A DNA stretch of 64,000 bases from Marchantia polymorpha subsp. ruderalis (lineage: Eukaryota > Streptophyta > Marchantiopsida > Marchantiales > Marchantiaceae), in NCBI GenBank assembly GCA_037833965.1, contig AP031351.1:23138501-23202500 (forward strand), written 5' to 3'. Made by a program: the position numbers and the translations under genes. The first letter of the stretch is position 1; each line of letters starts with the position of its first letter. The notes under the pieces were generated by a model that made no database searches, had not been told where the DNA came from, and worked only from the letters and a program-made list of their open reading frames with translations. Shown here in pieces: positions 10,258-21,900 of this stretch.

Positions 10258-11613
10258 TGCGTTGCCTGCACACACACAAACGTTCTCCCTTTCGCTCGCT
10301 CTCTCACAATCGCCACTGCGCGTCGGCCACTCAAGCACTGACTGCTCACTCTCTCTGCGCTCGTTCGAGATCGCTACTCCAATTCTTTCAAGGTCCGCCA
10401 AGATCCTTGCGCAACTCGTCTCCGCACTCTCTACTCTCACTGCAGGTCGCTCCGCCCTTGCGCGTAATCTTGGAACTGGAAATCGCAAAGTCAAGAATGA
10501 GAGAATGAGACTGGAGCGCAGTCTTTTCTTCTCCGATTTCAAAAACGTCCAACGTTCTTACTGGTTGCAACGTACGCAGCCGGCTATACGGCTTAACGGT
10601 TCGCCCTTTGCATGCGCGAATTCACGTCTCCGCCTTGCGCGCATTCGCATGCTTAAACGTTGAATTCTCCCGCCGCCGCCACCTTCCGGACTCGAGTCCG
10701 CTGCAGGGTATACGTCGGCCCTGTTGTCTTTTCCTAACCCGCCCTTCTCCGGAGGCGTGTCGCCGCTGGTGTGTTCATTATCCGTCGGCGCCTTGCTGGA
10801 GGCGCACATCCAGCCGGAGCGAATTACGCCGGCGCGCAGTCGTACCGCCTATTTTGTCCTTTATGCCTCGTCCGTTGCTGCCGGCGCATATCCGTCAGCG
10901 CAACTCATGCCAGCGCATCCGGCCGTCAGCGCCACGTCGGAGGCGTACATCCGACCGGCGCTTTCCTTCCATGAACAGCCGCCAAGGGCGCTTCCGACTC
11001 TGAGTTGGTTTCCTTCTGTGAGCGCGTGATTCCGCCGAAGGCGCATCGCCGAGGGCGTACGGGAATCCTTTCCGGCTGTGAACCCTAGCGCGAACGGCGC
11101 ATGTCCGGCTACGAGTTTTCCGACGCTCATAACTTCTCCATTCCTGATCCATCTCCGGCGCTCTTGGACTCGTTAGAACGAGCGTCCCGAGCTCTGTCTA
11201 ATGCAACTTCCACCAACTGGATCTACCGTGTATCCCGATTGTTATGAAGGTTTTCCCTTTCCGCGCTAGCGGCGCTTCGCCGAAGGCGCACTCATGGTCG
11301 GATGCCTTTAGAGGTCCGGGCCCTTCTCCTGACGTCTTTAGCAAAACCTCCTCCTGAGGTGTCTGCGCCGGAAGCGTAGCTTCCTTATACGCTAGAGGCG
11401 CGTGAGTAGAGATACCTCAAAAAGGAGCTTCTGCCGAAGGCGCCGAAGACGTTGGCGTTGGTACATCCGACTACGTGATTCTTTGTGCCCTCGTGACGAT
11501 CTCATCAATCCACTCTATTTAGCGTACCCTTCTCTAGCTACAAACACTGCTTTGGTACTAGTTTTCTGAAATTGTTTAAATTCTGCAAAAAAAACAAAAA
11601 GTGTGTTACCACA

Positions 11614-14413
11614 ACTGTCCACTCTCAGGTTTGGTCCCAAGGTTACCAAGGAGGAAAAGGCAAAGTTTCTGGATATATTTCGCAAATATATTCATGTTTT
11701 TGCCTTTAGTTACAAGGATCTTAAGCATGTGACGTTGGAGACTCATCGCATCGAGTTGGAGGAGAAAGCTCGTCCTATTCGGCAAAAGCAACGCCGAATA
11801 AATCCACCTACGGCTCTTGTGGTGAAGGAGGAGATCGACAAGCTCAAGGAGGCTGGCTTCATCTACGAGGTAGAAAATTCTGAATGGGTGTCTCCAATTG
11901 TGATAGTGAAGAAGAAGAATGGTAAGCTACGAGTGTGCGTAGATTACAAAAAGTTGAATGCTGTCACAAAGAAAGACTACTATCCCTTGCCTTTCATAGA
12001 TGAGATTCTAGAGGAGGTTGCTGGCCATGAGTGGTATAGTTTTGGAGATGGTTATAGTGGCTATAACCAAATCCAAATTGCCTTAGAAGACCAACTCAAA
12101 ACAACTTTTACTACTCCATGGGGAACCTTCGCTTTTAGAGTGATGCCGTTTGGTCTATGTAATGCTCCTGCCACTTTTCAAAGGTTCATGAATAGAGTGT
12201 TTGAACCTTTCATTGGAAAGTTTGTAAGGGATTTCATAGATGATTTTTGTGTTTACGGGAGGAAAGCGGATCATTTTGATCATTTGATCAAAATACTTCA
12301 ACGGCTGGAGGAAGCTAAGGCTTCACTCAATCCAGAAAAATGCATTTTTGGATGTGAGGAAGGCCTATTGTTGGGGCATATCATCTCCAAGAATGGTATA
12401 GCGGTGGACCCAGAGAAGGTGACACGGATCATGGAGTTACCTTTTCCGGCGACTTTAACCAAGTTGAGGCAATTCCTTGGTATGGTGGGGTACTATCGAC
12501 GGTTCATCTTGTCCTTCTCCAACAAAGCTCATGCCTTGACAAATTACATGAAGAAGGGAGTGGAGTACGAACTCATTTTCAAGGATGAAGCTGCAAAGAC
12601 GGCGTTCGAAGTTCTCAAGAAGGCGTTGGTGACGGCTCCAATTTTGGCGAAACCGGATTGGGGTAAACCTTTCATTCTCTACACAGATGCATCAAATATT
12701 GCTGTAGGATGCACCTTGAGTCAATTAGATGATGAAAAGCATGATCATCCAATTGCCTATGCTAGTAGACAAATGGTTCAAGCGGAGAAGAACTACTCAG
12801 TGACAGAGAGAGAGGCGTTAGCTGTAATCTTCTCACTTAAGAAGTTTCGACATTATTTGTTGGGTGGGAGATTCACTATAGTGACTGATCATAAGGCTTT
12901 GAAATACATTTTCAACAAGCCTAATGCTGAAGGGAGGATAGCTAGATGGAAGCTACTACTAGCAGAGTTTGATTATACCATTGAGGATAGACCTGGAAAG
13001 AAGCATGCTAATGCGGATTTGATGTCGAGAGCATATGATGATGGAGGAGATCAGTCAGTAGATGACACCTTTCCGGATGAGGACTTGCTAGTCATGGACA
13101 CGGTGACAACAGTACCGGAGGAGTACAAGGAAATTTGGGATTTCATCTCTAGAGGAGAGTTTCCTCAAGGAATGCATCAAAGGGAGAAAAATGCATTAGT
13201 GAAGAGATGTCAACCTTATATGATCATGGAGAAGGTACTTTTTCATCAAGGAGCTGACGGACCTCTACGAAGGGCGGTTGGGAGAGGAGAGGCACTACAA
13301 CTCATGAAGGAGTTTCATGATGGTGCAGTATGTGGAGGACATTTTGCGGGGAAGGTAACTGCCTTCAAAATTCTTGATGCTGGTTATCATTGGAAGGGTA
13401 TTTTTAAGGATTGTGTGGAATATTGCAAAAGTTGTGATGTGTGTCAAGCTTTTGCTAAAAAGTCCATGAAAACCCCTCCTATGATTTCTGTACCAGTGTT
13501 AGGTCCTTTTGAAAAGTGGGGAATAGATTTTGTAGGTCCTTTGAATCTTACTCCTCGAGGGAATAAGTTCATTGTGATAGCTACAGATTATCTTACGAAG
13601 TGGGTAGAGGCAAGACCACTTAAATCTACTAATGAGAAGGAGGTTGGTAGATTTTTATATGAGAGAATCATTACTCGATTTGGTTGTCCATTGGAGTTAG
13701 TATCAGATAGAGGAGGAGAATTTGTGGGAAGTATGATTCAAGCCATGTTGGAGCACTTTTCCATCAAGGCTCGAGTGACCACTTCCTACAAACCTAACGC
13801 TAATGGGTTGGCGGAGCGGACCAACTACACTTTGTGTATGATGTTGGCCAAGGATGCAGACATGGACGGGAGTAAACACAATTGGGACAAGAGGCTCCAT
13901 GCTATCTTATGGGAGTATCGCACAACATGGAAGACATCTACTGGATACTCACCTTTTCGGATGGTGTATGGAGTTGAGTCAAAACTTCCCATACAGTTTG
14001 ACTTGACAACATTCACAACAATCCAGCAAAGGTTGAAGAAATCAAATGGAGCAGAAGCCATCAAGTCTCGCCAACAACAATTGATGGAGTTGGAGGAAGC
14101 TCGAGCATTAGCCATGGTACGAGTGGAGCGGGCTCAACAGTTGCAGAAGAAGTATCACGACAAACGAAGTGGAAACCAGAACTTGAAGCCGTTCAAGGAA
14201 GGTGATTGGGTGATGCTCTTTGATGCAATTAGATACAAGAGAGCTAGGAAAAAGTTTCTTCCTAAGTATTTTGGACCTTTCATAGTTGAGAAGGTGTGGG
14301 GAAATTTCACTTATGACATCAAGGAGTTAGGAGGACGTCACTTCGATCGAGTCAACCACGACAAGTTGAAGTTATTCCATCGAAGATCAGATTCTTTCAC
14401 TCCGAGGGCGTAG
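11614..14413 (+). CDS. Element C pol: RT, RNase H, integrase
   Basis: The pol domains appear in normal gypsy order. The RT has the motifs EWVSPIVIVKKKNG, MPFGLCNAPATFQRF and FIDDFCVYG. The RNase H has LYTDAS, TEREAL and TDHKAL. The integrase has a zinc finger (GGHFAGK to CKSCDVCQ) and D,D,E core motifs (GIDFVGPL, VSDRGGEF, LAERTN). The C-terminal segment carries the GPF-type motif YFGPFIVEKVW. I see no chromodomain after it. The open frame nominally begins in the LTR of A, but only sequence from 11614 belongs to C. Upstream gag and protease are not in the window. It is only distantly similar to the pol of A, B, F and H. Confidence 0.9.
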
Positions 14414-14424
14414 TGAAATCTTGG

Positions 14425-14436
14425 TCCGGGGGTAAA
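14425..14436 (+). other. Polypurine-like tract of element C
   Basis: CCGGGGGTAAA-type purine-rich run directly before the LTR start TGTAAGACC. It is the likely plus-strand primer of element C. It is not as clean as the tracts of the family 1 and 2 elements. Confidence 0.6.
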
Positions 14437-15294
14437 TGTAAGACCGGGTGTTGCACATATGTACTAAGTCTTAGAAGTGGTCAAGGGAATAAGGATGATT
14501 AGCCAAGGCATAGCTAAGACTAGCTAGTTATGACTAAACTAGTTAGTTATAACTAAGTTTATCTAGTCATGACTAAGTTTAGCTACAATGTCTATAGTTG
14601 GCGGAATAATTAGCGGAGTTCTAGAAGAATGGAGTGAGCACTTCTATTTTGTCTTTTACAAGGAGTGAGCACTTCTATTTTGTCTTATACAAAAGTTCTA
14701 GATTCCAAGGGATTAGATATTTGACTAGAAGCTTGGATTTGATTGGTTTGACTAAATGTATGAAAGATGATTGGCTAGACTAAGTCTAATGTTGACTTAG
14801 TGGCTAGGAAGCTTGTAGAAGTTTAAAAGCTTCCAATGGCATGTCGCCACCTCAACCTTGGATTCCGGAAGCTTCTAGAAGGTTTAGGTAGGCCAATGGC
14901 ATGTTGCCACGTAGAGAAGGTTAGTCAAACTTACCTAGGTAAAAGTAAGTTAGGAGAAATTACCACATGTTACTATGGTAACTTCTCAAGTAGTATAAAT
15001 AGAGAGGTAGAGTAGCACCTCTCAAGCAAGTTTGGAGAGTCATGTGTGAGGACTTGTTTCAGTAATGAAGGAGTGAAGTTTTTGAGTATCTTGGAGTATC
15101 GACGTGTGTTTGCATTTATGTGAAGAGGGTGATGTGAGGAGAGTTGTGTGTGAGTTGGAGTGATACATGAGAGTTTGTAAGAGAAGGTGTTTGGGACATG
15201 AGTGAGAGTATGAATCTTAGTCTTCTAGAACCATGATGCGCTACCACAAAGCCATCAGAGGTAAACCTGAGTGAGAGTCAGCCCGGAGGTTGCA
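14437..15294 (+). repeat. 3' LTR of element C (about 858 bp)
   Basis: Begins TGTAAGACCGGG just after the PPT and ends in TTGCA where element B gag resumes. It is AT-rich and carries a TATA box at 14994-15001. The right edge is placed by the return of gag sequence homologous to element A, and could be off by a few bases. Confidence 0.75.
14994..15001 (+). promoter_or_regulatory. TATA box of element C LTR
   Basis: TATAAATA in a short AT-rich setting within the LTR, followed by GAGAGGTAGAG. It is the only good TATA box in this LTR and would place R about 30 bp downstream. Confidence 0.6.
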
Positions 15295-16066
15295 GACCGC
15301 GAGTACAGGAAAACTTCCGGCTGTGACTTCCAACACTCCCTACGACATAGTGGAAGACATAGGGAGCCAGAGGGCAAATATTTCCTTCCACCAGTTGTTG
15401 GAAGACAATAAGACGTACAGAAGGATGCTGATGCTTTCGTTGCGCCGACCACGCAAACCCCGAAAAGAGAAACTTCCGGCTGTGTACAGAGTGGAAGGAG
15501 GAGACCTGGGACCTCCAGAGATCGAAGTAGAGATCGGAGGCTGCGTCATTCAGAAGGTACCAGTGGACTCCGGCTCGGGCGTGAATATCATGACCGAGGA
15601 GACAGCGAACTCCTTGGGGTTCCAGACCTTCGAGCCTACATCCCGAGTATTGCGACTGGCCGATCAAACACGCAGAATGCCACTAGGAATGTTGAGCAAT
15701 GTGAGAACCAACATTGGAGGAGTGGACTTTCAACTGTCCTACATAATACTGCAACCTCTGATGAAGAAAGGTTATGATGTGCTGCTTGGCAGACCTTGGC
15801 TATACGATGCCAAAGCAAGGTGTGACTGGAGTAGGAAGAGATTACAGTTCCGTAGCCCTGCTGACCCTCCGACTGTCATTACCGTACCGTGGACCAAGGT
15901 ACCCCATGAGGGCGAAACACCTTCCACCACCTCCGGTTACACAACCGGAGGGGAGACCAGCTCATCATGCACTTCAGAGACCGAAACGTCGGAGGACTTT
16001 GTGGGCTACGTCACTTGCTGCTCCATTGAGGAGGAAGGAGACGAGGTGTATCCGGATGAGGAATAG
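15295..16066 (+). CDS. Element B gag C-terminus and protease
   Basis: It corresponds to residues from about 690 onward of the element A gag-protease, with only a few amino-acid differences. It holds the retropepsin motif VDSGSGVNIM and LLGRPWLYDAKA. The zinc knuckles and capsid lie left of the element C insertion, outside the window. It ends in the same UAG-CAA-CUA junction as element A. Confidence 0.88.
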
Positions 16067-16072
16067 CAACTA
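16064..16072 (+). promoter_or_regulatory. Gag-pol read-through junction of element B
   Basis: Identical to the junction of element A at 3817-3825: UAG followed by CAACUA with an open frame beyond. Conservation between two copies supports a natural recoding signal of this family. Confidence 0.65.
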
Positions 16073-18907
16073 GCAGCCGGACTGGGCAGAAGCGAGATCA
16101 GTCACACAGAGGGGATTGTTGACCCGAGTGATTGCTGCGAACTGCAGCTCAGTCTAGGTAAAGGCTTGAAGGTGTCAAGCCAGGTACAAGGAGAAGAGTT
16201 GAACAGGATACAGGCGTTTCTTCGCCAGTATGAGGATGTCTTCGCATGGAAGATTGAAGACATGAAAGGCATACCTGCAAGGTATGGAGAGCACAGGATC
16301 GACTTGTTGGACGAGGCAGTTCCGGTTCGCCAACGCCAATACAGGCTCAACCCAAAATATTCATTATTGGTGAAGGACGAAATCGATAAGTACCTGAGCG
16401 CAGGAATCATCTACCCGGTACTCAGTAGCGAGTGGGTGTCGCCTATCGTGATCGTGCCCAAGAAACTGACGGGTAAGATCCGGGTGTGCCAGGATTTCCG
16501 AAAGCTGAACGCAGCAACGAGGAAGGACCATCACCCTCTTCCTTTCACGGACTCTATTTTAGACCATGTAGCAGGGCATGAATGCTACAGTTTCCTAGAC
16601 GGATTCTCCGGCTACAACCAGGTGTCCATCAGGGAACAGGACAAGGACAAAACAACCTTCACGACCGACTGGGGAACCTATGCTTATCACAAGATGCCGT
16701 TCGGTCTGTGCAACGCGCCAGCGACGTTCCAGCGGATGATGACAAACATTTTCCAAGAGCACCTGAGGAAGTTCCTAGAAATTTTCATCGACGACTTTTG
16801 TGTCTTTGGTAAGAGGTCGGAGCACCTTAACCATCTTCGGCAAACGTTCGACAGATGTAGGGAGAGCAGCTTGTCCTTACACCCGGAGAAATGTTTTTTC
16901 TTCATGACCAGCGGAATCCTGCTAGGGCACCGAGTTTCGTCCGATGGCATTGCAGTGGATGTAGAGAAGGTGAAGATTATTCTTGAACTACAGCCGCCAA
17001 CGAATCTGCGTGAGTTGAGGGCCTTCCTTGGCCATGTAGGTTATTACCGAAGGTTCATAAATATGTATGCCATCTTGGCAGCCGATCTGACGAAGCTGCT
17101 TAAGAAGGATGAACCCTATGTGTGGGGCAAGGAGCAACAGCTGGCCTTTGAAACGCTCAAAGCCAAACTGACGACTGCTCCGGTTCTGAGAAGTCCGGAT
17201 TGGAATAGACCTTTCCATGTCTATGTAGACACGTCGGCGTTTGCAATCGGGGTGGTTCTCAGTCAGAAGGATGACAACAAGAAAGACTACCCGATTTACT
17301 TCGCGAGTCGTCAGTTGTCAGCAGCAGAGAAGAAGTACACGACAACTGAGAGGGAGGCGTTGGGAATGGTGTACTCCTGCAAGAAGTTCCGACATTATTT
17401 GATCTGCTATGAGTTCGTGTTTCATGTAGATCATTACGCCTTACAGCACCTGGTGAAGAAGGCGGATCTGTCCGGACGAATTGCCAGGTGGGTACTACTG
17501 CTGCAAGAATTCACCTATACTGTACAGACACGGAAAGGCGTTAACCATGAGAACGCGGACTACCTCTCCCGACTATGGACCGAACCCATAGAGGAGGAAG
17601 TAGTGGATGATTTTCCCGACGAACAACTTTTTCAGTTGTCCGCCAGCCATGAGTCCAGGTACGCGGACTTATACAGGTTCCTGCTCACACTCCAATGTCC
17701 GGAAGGATTGGATGCAGAGCAGCGCACAGTCTTCGTTCATAAAGCGGGACCTTACCAGCTCCAACAAGGGGTCTTGTTCAAGAAAATGGCAGACGAGAGG
17801 TTGTGCAGATGTCTAGAGGAGTCTGAAGTACCGCGAGTTGTCAAAGCCATGCACACAGAAGACGCTGGTGGTCACTACGCCACCAGAAACACAGTGACCA
17901 AAATTGTGAATGCAGGATACTGGTGGCCGACGATGTTCAAAGATGTACACGACTACGTTCGCAAATGCGACAGCTGCCAGAGGACGGGAAGGCCGACTCC
18001 GACCACGAGATGGCCTCTTACACCAATCATGCCATTGGCACCATTTGAAAAATGGGGGATCGACTTCGTGGGACCAATACAACCTGTCACTAAAGGCACG
18101 CGCAGGCGCTACATATTGGTAGCAACAGACTATGCGACCAAGATGGTGGAGGCAGAAGCCACAAGGCACGACGACGCAGCCGCAGTAGCACGGTTCCTAT
18201 TCGAATCAATCATCACCCGCTACGGGTGCCCCCTAGAAATAGTCAGTGACAGAGGGACGCACTTTCTGAATCAGGTGATAGAGAGTTTGACGCGGCACTT
18301 CCAGATTAAGCATCGAAAGACTACACCTTACAACCCCAAGGCAAATGGTCTGACAGAGAAGTCCAATGGATTACTCTGTAAGATACTCCTCAAGGTAACT
18401 GTAAACCATGCTCATGACTGGGACACCAAGCTACCGGCCGCCTTATGGGCATATAGAACGGCAGAAAAAGTCACCACCAGGCAAACACCTTACTTCCTAG
18501 TTTATGGGCAGCATCCGATCTTACCCATCGAATTCGAGATACCTACGAAGAGGACCTTAGATCAGAGAAGGCTGGACGCGGAGGAAAGTCAGGCATATCA
18601 ACTGCAAGAGGTAATGGCACTGGAGGAAAGACGTCAAGAGGCCGAAGATCGGACAAAGCAATTACAACTCAGGCGGAAGGAGAAGTACGATCGAAGGCTC
18701 AAACCAGTACTGCTGGAGAAGGGCGACTTGGCTCTGCTATACGATAGCAGACATGCTAGATTTCCAGGCAAGCTCCACTTGAGGTGGATGGGACCTTACA
18801 AGGTGATAGAAGTTTTCCCAAATGGATCCATCCAACTCGCAGAACTGACGGGAGAATGGTTAGGCACCCGCGTGAACGGATGGCGTCTGAAGAAATACCA
18901 CGTGTAA
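16067..18907 (+). CDS. Element B pol: RT, RNase H, integrase
   Basis: Open from the read-through junction to 18907; the first ATG is at 16166. Numbered from that ATG, the RT catalytic FIDD is at residues 207-210 and LDGFSGYNQ at 144-152. The RNase H acidic residues are D355, E395 and D422. The integrase zinc ligands are H563, H570, C601 and C604, and the catalytic triad D633, D695 and E731 has 35 residues between the last two. The C-terminal GPYKVIEVF segment follows, with no chromodomain. The frame looks whole and is the best pol copy in the window. The PPT starts 25 bp after the stop. Confidence 0.93.
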   Translation, partial: QLAAGLGRSEISHTEGIVDPSDCCELQLSLGKGLKVSSQVQGEELNRIQAFLRQYEDVFAWKIEDMKGIPARYGEHRIDLLDEAVPVRQRQYRLNPKYSLLVKDEIDKYLSAGIIYPVLSSEWVSPIVIVPKKLTGKIRVCQDFRKLNAATRKDHHPLPFTDSILDHVAGHECYSFLDGFSGYNQVSIREQDKDKTTFTTDWGTYAYHKMPFGLCNAPATFQRMMTNIFQEHLRKFLEIFIDDFCVFGKRSEHLNHLRQTFDRCRESSLSLHPEKCFFFMTSGILLGHRVSSDGIAVDVEKVKIILELQPPTNLRELRAFLGHVGYYRRFINMYAILAADLTKLLKKDEPYVWGKEQQLAFETLKAKLTTAPVLRSPDWNRPFHVYVDTSAFAIGVVLSQKDDNKKDYPIYFASRQLSAAEKKYTTTEREALGMVYSCKKFRHYLICYEFVFHVDHYALQHLVKKADLSGRIARWVLLLQEFTYTVQTRKGVNHENADYLSRLWTEPIEEEVVDDFPDEQLFQLSASHESRYADLYRFLLTLQCPEGLDAEQRTVFVHKAGPYQLQQGVLFKKMADERLCRCLEESEVPRVVKAMHTEDAGGHYATRNTVTKIVNAGYWWPTMFKDVHDYVRKCDSCQRTGRPTPTTRWPLTPIMPLAPFEKWGIDFVGPIQPVTKGTRRRYILVATDYATKMVEAEATRHDDAAAVARFLFESIITRYGCPLEIVSDRGTHFLNQVIESLTRHFQIKHRKTTPYNPKANGLTEKSNGLLCKILLKVTVNHAHDWDTKLPAALWAYRTAEKVTTRQTPYFLVYGQHPILPIEFEIPTKRTLDQRRLDAEESQAYQLQEVMALEERRQEAEDRTKQLQLRRKEKYDRRLKPVLLEKGDLALLYDSRHARFPGKLHLRWMGPYKVIEVFPNGSIQLAELTGEWLGTRVNGWRLKKYHV

Positions 18908-18931
18908 ATGTTCGCGTGGGCGCTCACAATT

Positions 18932-18944
18932 GAGGAGGGGGGCA
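18932..18944 (+). other. Polypurine tract of element B
   Basis: GAGGAGGGGGGCA directly before the LTR start TGTGGTAAC. Identical to the tract of element A. Confidence 0.88.
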
Positions 18945-21900
18945 TGTGGTAACACACTTTTTGTTTTTTTGCAGAATTTAAACAATTTTAGAAAACTAGT
19001 ACCAAAGCAGTGTTTGTAGCTAGAGAAGGGTACGCTAAATAGAGTGGATTGATGAGATCGTCACGAGGGCACAAAGAATCACGTAGTCGGATGTACCAAC
19101 GCCAACGTCTTCGGCGCCTTCGGCAAAAGCTCCTTTTTGAGGTGTCTCTACTCACGCGCCTCTAGCGTATAAGGAAGCTACGTTTCCGGCGCAGACACCT
19201 CAGGAGGAGGTTTTGCTAAAGACGTCCGGAGAAGGGCCCGGACCTCTAAAAGCATCCGACCATGAGTGCGCCTTCGGCGAAGCGCCGCTAGCGCGGAAAG
19301 GGAAAACCTTCATAACAATCGGGATACACGGTAGATCCAGTTGGTTGAAGTTGCATTAGAAAGAGCTCGGGACGCTCGTTCTAACGAGTCCAAGAGCGCC
19401 GGAGATGGATCAGGAATGGAGAAGTTATGAGCGTCGGAAAACTCGTAGCCGGACATGCGCCGTTCGCGCTAGGGTTCACAGCCGGAAAGGATTCCCGTAC
19501 GCCCTCGGCGATGCGCCTTCGGCGGAATCACGCGCTCACAGGAGGAAACCAACTCAGAGTCGGAAGCGCCCTTGGCGGCTGTTCATGGAAGGAAAGCGCC
19601 GGTCGGATGTACGCCTCCGACGTGGCGCTGACGGCCGGATGCGCTGGCATGAGTTGCGCTGACGGATATGCGCTGGCAGCAACGGACGAGGCATAAAGGA
19701 CAAAATAGGCGGTACGACTGCGCGCCGGCGTAATTCGCTCCGGCTGGATGTGCGCCTCCAGCAAGGCGCCGACGGATAATGAACGCACCAGCGGCGACAC
19801 GCCTCCAGAGAAGGGCGGGTTAGGAAAAGACAACAGGGCCGACGTATACCCTGCAGCGGACTCGAGTCCGGAAGGTGGCGGCGGCGGGAGAATTCAACGT
19901 TTAAACATGCGAATGCGCGCAATGCGGAGACGTGAATTCGCGCATGCAAAGGGCGAACCGTTAAGCCGTATAGCCGGCTGCGTACGTTGCAACCAGTAAG
20001 AACGTTGGACGTTCTTGAAATCGGAGAAGAAAAGACTGCGCTCCAGTCTCATTCTCTCATTCTTGACTTTGCGATTTCCAGTTCCAAGATTACGCGCAAG
20101 GGCGGAGCGACCTGCAGTGAGAGTAGAGAGTGCGGAGACGAGTTGCGCAAGGATCTTGGCGGACCTTGAAAGAATTGTGAGTAGCGATCTTGAACGAGCG
20201 CAGAGAGAGTGAGCAGTCAGTGCTTGAGTGGCCGACGCACAGTGGCGATTGTGAGAGAGCGAGCGAAAGGGAGAACGTTTGTGTGTGTGCAGGCAACGCA
20301 ATGTCGAAGGTTCCCCAGCTGCGAGTGTCTCCACTCAGGGTGCCGCAGATCGGTCTACGCGCATTTCAAGATGTGCTGTTGAGGTTGAAGCTCGATTTTC
20401 TCCTATGGGGGTGGAATTGGACATGTCCGGAGATGGTGCGCGAGTATCTGCAGGAGAGACACAAGCCTTCTCGCGGATTTCGCCCACACCCAGAGAGATG
20501 GGACATTTGCAATTGGGCGCAGGTGTTGGGCAGGTGTGCCGGCGAGGAAGGGGATCTCCTCTTCGAGGCCGATAGCGTGAAGGTGTCCCAGGAGGAAGAA
20601 GTCTCTTACAATGAGCTCTTCAAAGTGGCCAGACATCCCAAGAACGGTTTCCGGACACGGGATTACAAGGATCGATTGCGGAGAAATGTCGCGACGGCAT
20701 TGCTGCAGATATTGCAGCCGACCAAGACCGCTTACATGCATGGTTGGCAGGTAGAGTTCGTGGAGCTAGTGCTGTCAGGAGCTCCGGTGCATTGGGCACG
20801 GCTCCTGTGGAAGGTGACGCGCCAACATGCGCAAGAAGAGAAGGGAGGAACCCTCAATCATCTATCGCCTTACTTAATCGTGTTTTACCGGGCGATGGGA
20901 TGTTTGACAAATGCTGAGAAAACTCGATTTCCGCAGCTGACCCGGACTTATCCAGGAAGATATTCGAGGGAGGCCGAAGTAGACACGGATCCGGACGAGG
21001 AACCTGCTAGTACGCCTCCGGCTCCGGCTCCAGCAAGAGCAGCAGAAGAACGTCGAAGTGAGCGCATTCCGCGAAAGCGGAAGTGGGATGAGAGACCTGA
21101 GGACAGGCAGCCGGAAGTGCCAGCTGCGCCTACTCGTGGTCGGCCCACCCCCGAGCCTCACAGTCGACCAAAACAGAGGGCACGCAAAATGCCAACTGTT
21201 ACTGAGGAGACCAGGCGAACTCCGACCCGGCGGAATCTCACACAGGAAGAGATAATCGCTCAGATTCTAGGGAAGACGGCAGAAACCTCTGCACAGAAGG
21301 CACCACGGCCTTCGGGAGGAGATGGACGGACTGACGGCCGGCCGACTGCGAGTCGGATGACTGAAGGTCGACAAGCGGAAGGAAGGCCAACTGAACGGCG
21401 CGTTGAACCGGACAGCAGGCCGGAAGCAGAAGAGAGTTTGGCTGACGAGCCAACAATCCTCAGAGGGTCGTCTTCGGCGGAAGGCACTTCTGGAAGAACG
21501 CCACCAACAAGCAGGCCAAGTGGAGTCAAGACGCGCAGGGTGTATCCGACTCCCAGTCGGACAACTGCTGGTCGGCCGACTGCGAGTCGGACAACAGAGA
21601 GTCAGCCGGATTCGCCGACTGCGAGACGGATGGGGCCAACGACCAGTGTGCGGACGCCTTCGGCGGACGCACCTTCAGCAAGGACACCTTCCGCGCAGAT
21701 GGCGCCGGAAGGACAGGCAGCAGAAGCGGGCGGTGCAAGAGTGACAAAAGTCACTGCGGCGTCGACCCCTTCACAAACCGAAGATCGAGCCGGAACAGGG
21801 GCTCAAGCAGTGGGATCTCCCACTGCCCTGGATATTTTAGCAGGCAGTGGAGCAGCGGTCGCAGCAGAAGCTGCTGCGCGCCACAGTTCCAGGGAGTCGC

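Larger units (their letters stand above)
1..11613 (-). mobile_element. Element A: family 1 giant-LTR Ty3/gypsy retrotransposon
   Basis: The element reads right to left: 5' LTR 6744-11613, PBS 6704-6721, gag-protease, pol, PPT and a 3' LTR cut by the window edge at position 1. The internal part is 5799 bp and each LTR 4870 bp, so the whole element would be about 15.5 kb. In the stretches I compared, 1-944 and 10670-11613 show no difference, which points to a very recent insertion. It sits inside element C: sequence right of 11613 is C pol, and the right flank starts ACTGT. The left flank is outside the window. The coding parts look nearly whole, with about one break in pol. The family assignment follows from pol domain order and is firm. 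Confidence 0.9.
6744..11613 (-). repeat. 5' LTR of element A (4870 bp)
   Basis: It runs from TGTGGTAAC at 11613 to TTATTACA at 6744, with short imperfect inverted ends. The outer 1.3 kb is a GC-rich leader. It is followed by an 851-codon ORF (7702-10257), a TATA box (7662-7668) and about 0.9 kb of R-U5 holding a (CA)n run and GACTCGGAGG-type repeats. Both ends are confirmed by other copies: solo LTR G has the same ends with a target duplication, and B ends on the same inner edge at 25102. Confidence 0.92.
11614..15294 (+). mobile_element. Element C: Ty3/gypsy retrotransposon, 3' part
   Basis: A second, unrelated Ty3/gypsy lineage of clearly lower GC content than A and B. The visible part starts inside pol, where A is inserted, and runs through the PPT to the end of the 3' LTR at 15294. 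To its right the sequence returns to gag of element B, with right flank GACCG, so C is inserted in B. The 5' part of C must lie left of A, outside the window. The visible coding part shows no obvious break, suggesting a fairly young element. Confidence 0.85.
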
